The notes under the pieces are model-generated. The model was given only the letters and a program-made list of their open reading frames with translations. It was not told the DNA's origin and did not search any database. From assembly GCA_943908385.1 (NCBI GenBank), contig CALTTF010000002.1:9608-73607 (forward strand): a stretch of 64,000 nt of DNA. The letters run 5' to 3'. The position numbers were made by a program, and so were the translations under genes. Shown here one piece after another: positions 57,724-64,000 of the stretch (its first letter is position 1; the number at the start of each line of letters is the position of its first letter). Source of the stretch: an uncultured Corynebacterium sp. Lineage in GTDB: Bacteria > Actinomycetota > Actinomycetes > Mycobacteriales > Mycobacteriaceae.

Positions 57724-60114
57724 TTGGCACGAGACCGAGATAAAGAGTCCGGCAGCGGCTCCGGCAAGAAGCCGGATACGTCGCGCCGCGAGACCGCGAA
57801 AAAGACCGACGCCACCCGCAGCGACGGTGGCAAGCACAGCCAGGGCGCCCGAAAGGCTAGCGCCAAGACTGGATCGAAAGCTGCCTCCGGTTCGACTGTG
57901 AAGGCGTCCGCGAAGTCGGAGGCGAAGTCGGGCAAGCGCGCGGCGAAGAACGCCGGCAAGAAAAAGAAGAGTCGCAAGGGTCAATGGCTCGCAGCGTTCG
58001 TGCTGGCGCTCGTGCTGATCTTGGCAGTTCCGCTGGCCATCTTCGGAGTGAAGTACAGCCAGGCAGACCTGCCGCAGCCGGGCGAGATTGAAACGGCGCA
58101 GGTGTCCACCATCTTCGCCAACGACGGAAAAACCCAACTCGCCCGCATCGTCCCGGCCGAAGGTAACCGCGAGCAGATCCCGCTCGACGAGGTGCCCAAG
58201 CAGGTCCAGGACGCTGTGCTCGCTGCCGAGGACCGCGAATTCTGGGAGAACTCCGGCTTCTCCTTCACCGGCTTCGGCCGCGCCCTTCTCGGCCAGCTGA
58301 CCGGCGATGCATCCGCCGGCGGCGGCTCCACGATCACGCAGCAGTACGTGAAGAACACCATCGTGGGCAACGAGCGCTCCTACCAGCGCAAGTTCAACGA
58401 GCTGGTCTACTCGATCAAGATGACCCGCCACTGGTCGAAGGAAGAGATCCTCACCGGCTACCTCAACACCATCTACTTCGGGCGCAACGCCTACGGCATC
58501 CAGGCGGCGGCGAACGCCTACTTCGACAAGCCCGCTTCCGAGCTGACCTACGAGGAAGGCGCGGTGCTCGCCGGTCTGATCCAGATGCCCAGCCAGCTCG
58601 ACCCGTGGAATAACGAGCAGGAGTCGATGAACCGCTGGAACTACGTTCTCGACGGCATGGTGGGCATGGGCTCGATCACCCCGGAGGAACGCGCCAGCGC
58701 GAAGTTCCCCGAGACACGCGACCCGCAGACCTACTCCGCTTACACCGAGGCGACCGGTCCGAACGGCCTGATCAAGAACCAGGTCATGGCCGAGCTCGAG
58801 CAGGTGGGCATCACCGAGGCCGACGTGACCAACCGCGGCCTGCAGATCACCACCACCATCGACCAGCGCACCCAGGACCAGGTGCTGAAGACCTCCGAGG
58901 AGCAGCTCAGCCTGCTGCAGGAGGACGCGCGAACCGGCGTCGTGGCCATGGATCCGGCCACCGGAGCGATCAAGGGTTACTACGGCGGCGACGACCCCAG
59001 CGGCTGGGATTACGCCAACGCCGGCCTGCAGACCGGCTCCGCCTTCAAGATCTTCGGCCTGGCAGCTGCCCTCCAGCAGGGCATCCCGCTGTCGGCGTAC
59101 TACGATTCGGCGCCGGTCACTGTGGGCGACCGCACCATCGGCAACGACTCCGGCGTCAACGGCGGTGTGACCACCCTGGCCGAGGCGCTGAAGAACTCCT
59201 ACAACACCTCGTTCATCCGGATGCAGTCCGACTTGGACAACGGACCGTTGGACACCGCCGACATGGCGCACGCCCTCGGTGTCGCCCGCGAGCTGCCGAA
59301 TATTCCGCACACGCTGACCGAGAACGGCGAGACGCCGTACGACGGCATCATCCTGGGCCAGTACCAGTCCCGTGTGCTCGACATGGCGACTGGCGTGGCC
59401 ACGCTGACCAACCGCGGCGTGTGGCACCCGCCGCACTTCGTCCAGCGCGTCACCACCGCCGACGGCGAGGTGCTCTACGAATTCGATCCTGAGTACAAGG
59501 AGCGCCGCGTCAGTGCCCAAGTCGCCGACAACGTCGTCGAGGCGATGCAGCCGATCGCCGGCTGGTCGAATAAGTCCTTGGCGGGCGGCCGCCCGTCGAT
59601 CGCCAAGACCGGTACCGCGCAGATGGGCGATTCCGGCAATAACAAGGACGCCTGGATGATCGGCGGCACCCCGCAGCTCTCCGTCGCCGTGTGGGTGGGC
59701 ACCGCCGACAACACCTCTCCGATCTTCAACCAGTGGGGCGGCAACATGTACGGCTCCATGTCCCCGGGTGCGATCTGGAAGGGGGTGCTCGACGGAGTCC
59801 TCGAAGGCCAGGATTACGAGGAGTTCCCCCAGGCCAAGCCAATCAACTGGGGCATCAACCCGTACTCGGGCGGCAAATACGGCGGCGGCACGTCACCGAG
59901 CTACCAGAGCTACGACTACGGCACCGGAACCGGCACCGGCACCGGCGAGGAGTCCGCGGAGTCGCCGACAGGAGAGGCTCCGGCTGAGCCGGCACCCGCT
60001 CCGGAAGCGCCCGCTCCAGCCCCGGCACCCGCGCCGGCACCAGCTCCGGCACCGCCGGCGCAGCGCCAGCCGCAGGTGGACATCGGCGGCCTGATCGACG
60101 AATTGGTCGGCTAG
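57724..60114 (+). CDS. ponA: PonA, class A penicillin-binding protein
   Basis: This 796-residue enzyme polymerises and cross-links peptidoglycan. A basic Lys/Ser/Ala-rich cytoplasmic N-terminus (about 80 residues) leads to a membrane helix, the GT51 transglycosylase (AAEDREFWENSG and GGSTITQQYVKN), and the transpeptidase with Ser439 in SAFK, SYN, and Lys628 in KTGTAQ. The C-terminus is a Pro/Ala tail. I use a TTG at 57724 with AGGAA nine bases upstream; there is no better start. One base separates its stop from the next gene. Confidence 0.95.
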   Translation: MARDRDKESGSGSGKKPDTSRRETAKKTDATRSDGGKHSQGARKASAKTGSKAASGSTVKASAKSEAKSGKRAAKNAGKKKKSRKGQWLAAFVLALVLILAVPLAIFGVKYSQADLPQPGEIETAQVSTIFANDGKTQLARIVPAEGNREQIPLDEVPKQVQDAVLAAEDREFWENSGFSFTGFGRALLGQLTGDASAGGGSTITQQYVKNTIVGNERSYQRKFNELVYSIKMTRHWSKEEILTGYLNTIYFGRNAYGIQAAANAYFDKPASELTYEEGAVLAGLIQMPSQLDPWNNEQESMNRWNYVLDGMVGMGSITPEERASAKFPETRDPQTYSAYTEATGPNGLIKNQVMAELEQVGITEADVTNRGLQITTTIDQRTQDQVLKTSEEQLSLLQEDARTGVVAMDPATGAIKGYYGGDDPSGWDYANAGLQTGSAFKIFGLAAALQQGIPLSAYYDSAPVTVGDRTIGNDSGVNGGVTTLAEALKNSYNTSFIRMQSDLDNGPLDTADMAHALGVARELPNIPHTLTENGETPYDGIILGQYQSRVLDMATGVATLTNRGVWHPPHFVQRVTTADGEVLYEFDPEYKERRVSAQVADNVVEAMQPIAGWSNKSLAGGRPSIAKTGTAQMGDSGNNKDAWMIGGTPQLSVAVWVGTADNTSPIFNQWGGNMYGSMSPGAIWKGVLDGVLEGQDYEEFPQAKPINWGINPYSGGKYGGGTSPSYQSYDYGTGTGTGTGEESAESPTGEAPAEPAPAPEAPAPAPAPAPAPAPAPPAQRQPQVDIGGLIDELVG

Positions 60115-60115
60115 C

Positions 60116-61675
60116 GTGACCACGAAGCAGGACGTCACACAGCACAGCGGCGCACGCTGGCCCGACCCGGCCGACCGCGTCCAGCCTGCCGCCACCGAGC
60201 CCGCGGCAGCGGGCGTGGTGCGCGCACTCGGCGGACCGATGGGCCGTTTCGCGCAGATCGGCCGCGGGCGCTGGTGGACTCCTCTGCGCGCGATCATCGC
60301 CGTGGCGTGGACCTTCCTCGCGTTCGGTGCGCTGTCCAAGTCGAATTGCGCACGCGGCAAGCTTGTCGACGGCGCGATGCAGCTCAACTGGGACGGCAAC
60401 CGCCAGTACACCTCGTTCTGCTACAACGACATCGTCCCGCTCTACGGCGGGCGCGGACTCGACCAGCCCGGTTTCGTCTACGACTATTCGTGGGTGGAGG
60501 GCGACCTCACCCGGTACATGGAGTACCCGGTCCTGGGCGGACTGTTCCAGGGGCTGATGGGGTGGATCGCCAGGACGACGTACCCGGTCGTCGATAAGCT
60601 CTTGCCCGATTCCGGCTGGTACTTCTACGTGACTGCGTTCGTGATGGCTGTGATCTGGGTGGCCACCGCGCGCATGGTCGCGGAATTGGCGGGCAACCGT
60701 ATCTGGGACACGATCCTCGTGGTCGCCTCTCCCCTGCTGATCATGCACGCGTTCACCAACTGGGACATTCCCTCGATCGCGTTCGCGGTGGGCGCGATGC
60801 TCGCCGCGCGCAACAAGCGGTTCTGGCTCGCCGGCGTGCTGATCGGGGCGGGAACGGCTTTCAAGATGTGGCCGATTTTCCTGCTCGGCGCGTACCTCGT
60901 CGTCTTCCTGCGCCGCCGCGACATGATGCCGTGGGTGAAAATGACCGTCGGCGCCGCCGCGACGTGGCTTGCGGTCAACGTGCCGCTCATGCTGCACAAT
61001 TACGATTCCTGGCACGAATTCCAGCGCCTCAACACCGAGCGCGGCTGGGAGTGGACCACGATCTACGCGGTGATGTCGCGCATGACCGGCTGGACCGGAT
61101 TCGACTCCGGCGAGGGCGCACCCGTCATCCTCAACGCGGTGACCCTCGTGCTCTTCCTGCTGGGCTGCCTGTTCGTCCTGGTCGCGGGACTGAAAGCCCC
61201 GCAGGACCCGCGCATTGCGGAGCTGGTTGTGCTCATCGTCGGCTTCTTCCTGCTGTTCAACAAGGTGTGGAGCCCCCAGTACTCCCTGTGGCTGGTCGTG
61301 CCCGCTGTCCTCGCTCTCCCCTATTGGCGCCTGCTGCTGACGTGGATGACCGTGGACATGATGGTCTGGCCGATCCTCATGTGGCACATGATGGGCACCG
61401 ACAACCTCGGCCTTCCGGGTGGGGCGCTCAACATCATCGTGATCACCCGCGACGCGTTCATCGTGGCGATCATGGTGCTCGTCGTCCAGCAGATGTACGG
61501 CCGCCGCCGCGACAAGGTCCGCGACGCCCATTTCGGCTGCGATCCGCTGATGACCACCCCGGCTGATTGGGAGGAGGCGAAACGCACATGGGTCTCACCA
61601 CAACCACGATCCTCGGAATCTGCTCCATCTTCATCGCATTCGGTCTCTTCACTGCCTGCTACTGGACAGTCGTGA
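60116..61675 (+). CDS. Polytopic membrane glycosyltransferase-like protein (Rv0051 homologue)
   Basis: The 519-residue product has about ten helices and resembles the DUF2029/GT87 mannosyltransferase-like family, which uses polyprenyl-phosphate sugars. RYMEYPVLGGLFQG and the helix-loop PQYSLWLVVPAVLALP support a GT-C fold. The start is a GTG one base after ponA. The last 28 residues are Ser/Pro-rich and are overlapped by the next gene in another frame, so the true end may be earlier or the overlap real. Confidence 0.8.
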   Translation: MTTKQDVTQHSGARWPDPADRVQPAATEPAAAGVVRALGGPMGRFAQIGRGRWWTPLRAIIAVAWTFLAFGALSKSNCARGKLVDGAMQLNWDGNRQYTSFCYNDIVPLYGGRGLDQPGFVYDYSWVEGDLTRYMEYPVLGGLFQGLMGWIARTTYPVVDKLLPDSGWYFYVTAFVMAVIWVATARMVAELAGNRIWDTILVVASPLLIMHAFTNWDIPSIAFAVGAMLAARNKRFWLAGVLIGAGTAFKMWPIFLLGAYLVVFLRRRDMMPWVKMTVGAAATWLAVNVPLMLHNYDSWHEFQRLNTERGWEWTTIYAVMSRMTGWTGFDSGEGAPVILNAVTLVLFLLGCLFVLVAGLKAPQDPRIAELVVLIVGFFLLFNKVWSPQYSLWLVVPAVLALPYWRLLLTWMTVDMMVWPILMWHMMGTDNLGLPGGALNIIVITRDAFIVAIMVLVVQQMYGRRRDKVRDAHFGCDPLMTTPADWEEAKRTWVSPQPRSSESAPSSSHSVSSLPATGQS

Positions 61676-61788
61676 AGAACAAGCCCGCCGCTCTATCCGT
61701 CGGGCTCGGTCTCGCCGCCTTCATCTTCATGACCTTCGTCCCGGTCTTCCTGGCCGTCTTCGTCGCCGCGCCGAACGCAGGTCAGTAA
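61588..61788 (+). CDS. Small two-helix membrane protein overlapping the glycosyltransferase gene
   Basis: The 66-residue product starts MGLTTTTILGICSIF and has two hydrophobic helices split by a short basic loop (VVKNKPAAL). GGAGG lies 10 bases before the ATG at 61588. The first 88 bases overlap the end of the preceding gene in a different frame. The encoded hydrophobic pattern looks real. No family was recognised. Confidence 0.6.
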   Translation: MGLTTTTILGICSIFIAFGLFTACYWTVVKNKPAALSVGLGLAAFIFMTFVPVFLAVFVAAPNAGQ

Positions 61789-61885
61789 GTCTCCACGGGC
61801 ACGCATCTCGGGCAATATTCACAGTGTGCCCAGGAAAAACAAAGATTTCGTTGACGAATCTTTATGCCTACGTACGGTGGAGATC

Positions 61886-62338
61886 ATGAGGACGAAGAAA
61901 CTAACGACGATTTTCGCTGTACCTGCCCTTTCTCTCTCCCTTGTCGCTTGTGGTGAGGCTGCCGACGATGCCCCGGCCGCGACTGCCGCGGCCCCCGAGA
62001 CCGTGACCGAACAGGCCGCGGAGACCACTGCTGCGGTCGCTGACGATGATCGGGACGATCAGGACGATCAGGCTGACGACCAGTCCCAGGCCGCAGGCTC
62101 TGCTCAGGGCGAGCTGCCGGGACAGGTTTCCGGCTACACAGGCGAAGCGGAAGCGGAGATGGCCGAAGAAGGCGTTTCCGAAGACGATGTCCAGCGCGTC
62201 CTCGCAGCCGCCAACAACAACGACGCCGGTGTCGAGATCGAATGGGACGACGACGGGTACTGGGAGATCGAGTCGAACGGCATCGACATCGATATCGACC
62301 CGGAAGGGCTCGTCCGCGACGTCGACCGGGACGACTAG
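61886..62338 (+). CDS. Acidic lipoprotein
   Basis: The 150-residue product has a signal peptide with lipobox LVAC (Cys near residue 22), an Asp/Gln-rich linker (DDDRDDQDDQADDQ), and a C-terminal acidic domain reading DDGYWEIESNGIDIDIDPEGLV that recalls a PepSY-type fold. The ATG at 61886 is preceded by GGAGAT. It lies 97 bases after the small membrane protein gene. The function is unknown. Confidence 0.8.
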   Translation: MRTKKLTTIFAVPALSLSLVACGEAADDAPAATAAAPETVTEQAAETTAAVADDDRDDQDDQADDQSQAAGSAQGELPGQVSGYTGEAEAEMAEEGVSEDDVQRVLAAANNNDAGVEIEWDDDGYWEIESNGIDIDIDPEGLVRDVDRDD

Positions 62339-62433
62339 CTGAGACAGTGGCGGCGCGGGGCGTCGATAAGCAATTTCTCCGCGCTCGATCCCTGCGGTAC
62401 GCTGGACTGGTTGCTTGACGCAACGACCCTCCT

Positions 62434-62463
62434 GCCATCGCCACAAGGGCGGTGGCCGAAACC
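62434..62463 (+). promoter_or_regulatory. Possible S6-type leader hairpin before rpsF
   Basis: GCCATCGCC and GGCGGTGGC (62434-62442 and 62448-62456, one G-U pair) form a stem with loop ACAAG. The sequence CGAAACC follows, and the rpsF Shine-Dalgarno is 22 bases further on. Leaders before rpsF in many bacteria bind the S6:S18 complex through a stem with a CCG-containing element. CCG is present just after this stem, but the full fold was not confirmed. Confidence 0.4.
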
Positions 62464-62494
62464 AATGAAACGACCATAGGAGGTGATGAGGTCC

Positions 62495-62785
62495 GTGCGT
62501 CACTACGAAGTAATGATCATTCTCGACCCGAGTCAGGATGAACGCACTGTTGCCCCGTCCCTGGACAAGTTCCTTGAAATTGTCCGCAAGGATAACGGCA
62601 CGGTGGAGAACGTCGATGTGTGGGGCAAGCGCCGTCTTGCATACCCGATCGACAAGAAGGAAGAAGGCGTCTACGCGGTCGTCACTCTGGACTGCGAGTC
62701 CGAGACCGTGCAGGAGCTCGACCGTCGTCTGAACCTGAACGACTCTGTCATCCGCACCAAGGTTCTGCGCACCGACAACAAGTAA
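62495..62785 (+). CDS. rpsF: Ribosomal protein bS6
   Basis: The 96-residue protein starts with GTG at 62495 ([13 protein letters not shown]), which is the universal bS6 start; AGGAGGTG lies 9 bases before it. In-frame GTG and ATG codons at 62483 and 62486 overlap that Shine-Dalgarno and are unlikely. The gene opens the rpsF-ssb-rplI group. rpsR is not in the group, as in other corynebacteria. Confidence 0.96.
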   Translation: MRHYEVMIILDPSQDERTVAPSLDKFLEIVRKDNGTVENVDVWGKRRLAYPIDKKEEGVYAVVTLDCESETVQELDRRLNLNDSVIRTKVLRTDNK

Positions 62786-62930
62786 GCGCTGAACTTTTAG
62801 AACGGCGCGCGAAGGTGAAAACCCCAGCGCACAGGCTGTGTTCGGTGCGGGCTATACACTGGCCTGCACACGACAAATAAACGTCGATACAGCACACTGT
62901 TCACAAGGTCGAAAAGGTAAGGACGAAAAA

Positions 62931-63512
62931 ATGGCACAAGGCGATACCCCAATCACTGTCGTAGGCAACCTCGTTGCTGACCCGGAACTGCGATTCACCC
63001 CGACGGGGCTTGCGGTAGCGAATTTCCGCATCGCATCCACCCCGCGCGTGTACAACCGTGATTCCGGCCAGTGGGAAGACGGCGAAGCCTTGTTCCTGAC
63101 CTGCAACGTGTGGCGTGAGGCCGCGGAAAACGTTGCGGAGTCGCTGACCAAGGGCATGCGCGTCATTGTCAATGGCCGCCTGAAGCAGCGCTCCTACCAG
63201 AACCGTGAAGGTGAAAACCGCACGGTATTCGAGGTTGAGGCCGACGAGGTCGGGCCGTCCCTGAAGTACGCCACCGCGAACGTCAACCGGAACCCGCGTG
63301 AGGGCGGTCGCTCCGGCGGCGGCGGTTTCGGCGGCAATCAGGGCGGCGGCCAGTCCACCGGTGGATTCGGTGGCGGCGGCAACCAAGGCGGCGGCCAGTC
63401 TGGCCCGTCCAACCAGGGCGGCCAACAGAACAACCAGCCCGCCAATGACCCGTGGAACTCTGCACCCCCTGCCGGCGGATTCGGCGGCATGGACGACGAG
63501 CCTCCGTTCTAA
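62931..63512 (+). CDS. ssb: Single-stranded DNA-binding protein
   Basis: The 193-residue product has the OB-fold (residues 1-110), a Gly/Gln/Asn-rich linker with [14 protein letters not shown] repeats, and the acidic tip MDDEPPF that binds partner proteins. GGTAAGGA precedes the ATG at 62931. The gap of 145 bases from rpsF contains no gene. Confidence 0.97.
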   Translation: MAQGDTPITVVGNLVADPELRFTPTGLAVANFRIASTPRVYNRDSGQWEDGEALFLTCNVWREAAENVAESLTKGMRVIVNGRLKQRSYQNREGENRTVFEVEADEVGPSLKYATANVNRNPREGGRSGGGGFGGNQGGGQSTGGFGGGGNQGGGQSGPSNQGGQQNNQPANDPWNSAPPAGGFGGMDDEPPF

Positions 63513-63561
63513 AACACATCGACAAAAACACCATCAACTTTCAGAAGGAAAGGTCAGGATT

Positions 63562-64000
63562 ATGAAACTGATCCTCACCGCTGCCGTTGAGAACCTTGGT
63601 GAGCCCGGCGACATTGTCGAGGTCAAGGACGGCTACGGACGTAACCTTCTGCTTCCGCGCGGCCTGGCTATCGTGGCCACCCGCGGCGCTGAGAAGCAGA
63701 TTGAAGACATTAAGCGCACCCAGCAGGAGCGCGAAGTGCGCGACCTGGACCACGCAAAGGAACTGCGTGACCAGCTCGACCAGCTGCAGGGCGTCACCGT
63801 CAAGGTGCGTACCTCTGACAGCGGCAAGATCTTCGGCTCGGTCAAGCCGGCCGACATCGCTGATGCCGTTGCAGCAGCAGGCGGCCCGAACTTGGACAAG
63901 CGCCGCATCAATGTGCCGAAGGGTCTCGTGACCAGCACCGGCGGCTACCAGGTCAAGGTCCGACTCCACGATGACGTGGAGGGCAAGGTGAACTTCGAGG
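63562..64000 (+). CDS. rplI: Ribosomal protein bL9, 5-prime part
   Basis: The first 146 residues are visible; the window ends before the stop. The N-terminal RNA-binding domain (MKLILTAAVENLGEPGDIVEVKDGYGRNLLLPRGLA) and the long linking helix are typical. The ATG is 49 bases after the ssb stop and preceded by GGAAAGG. Confidence 0.97.
   Translation, partial: MKLILTAAVENLGEPGDIVEVKDGYGRNLLLPRGLAIVATRGAEKQIEDIKRTQQEREVRDLDHAKELRDQLDQLQGVTVKVRTSDSGKIFGSVKPADIADAVAAAGGPNLDKRRINVPKGLVTSTGGYQVKVRLHDDVEGKVNFE

Overview
The window is a GC-rich actinobacterial chromosome segment that fits the genus Corynebacterium. From 1 to about 14.7 kb it follows the conserved gene order beside the origin in mycolic-acid actinobacteria: rsmG-parA-parB, a small acetyltransferase-like gene, cwlM, trxA, trxB, sigM, murJ, a DUF6049 gene, a Nudix gene and pcnA. 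This is the order of Mycobacterium tuberculosis Rv3907-Rv3919. Corynebacterial markers follow: brnFE, trpEGDCFBA, the heme system chrSA-hrtBA, divergent aceA/aceB, a MarR-USP pair like malR, and rpsF-ssb-rplI without rpsR. By this synteny oriC lies left of base 1 and the fork moves rightward. No rRNA, tRNA, CRISPR, IS element or prophage was seen.

Layout. 1-2.4 kb: end of rsmG and parAB. 2.4-13.1 kb: cell envelope and redox block, mostly minus strand. 13.2-16.4 kb: pcnA, yqgE/algH and the branched-chain amino acid exporter brnFE. 16.6-18.9 kb: four tandem genes for small exported proteins that begin MKRR. They have no function I recognise and are the least explained locus here. 19.2-21.7 kb: a DUF222/HNH nuclease, a lipoprotein and a hypothetical gene. 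21.8-29.4 kb: a minus-strand trp operon, preceded by sdpI and followed by a Tat/Rieske lipoprotein gene coupled to trpA. 29.6-37.7 kb: a DAACS symporter, a TPM-like membrane protein, two flavodoxin-like paralogues, leuS, vanZ and two DUF202 genes. 37.7-43.3 kb: two poorly known genes, an MFS transporter, a YwaF-like gene and nnr. 43.3-46.9 kb: chrSA and hrtBA. 47.1-54.2 kb: a Nei/Fpg glycosylase, rraA, the glyoxylate shunt and a DUF1846 gene. 54.2-64 kb: trhO, a membrane protein, usp-malR, DUF5318-ponA-glycosyltransferase, a lipoprotein, and rpsF, ssb and rplI.

Three DNA-level signals run across genes. Four parS sites (three perfect, one with one mismatch) lie at 24.8-36.2 kb; two are inside trpC and leuS, and one sits in the stem of a hairpin that looks like a terminator. 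The 11-mer CGTCGATAAGC occurs 22 times by my hand count, in coding DNA of several frames (LID, VDK, SIS) and in two intergenic gaps. The octamer CTCCCCCG occurs 17 times on the plus strand against once on the minus strand, whatever the direction of the gene. I could not compute statistics; both words need a genome-wide count.

Family names come from recognising protein motifs and gene order, without database searches.
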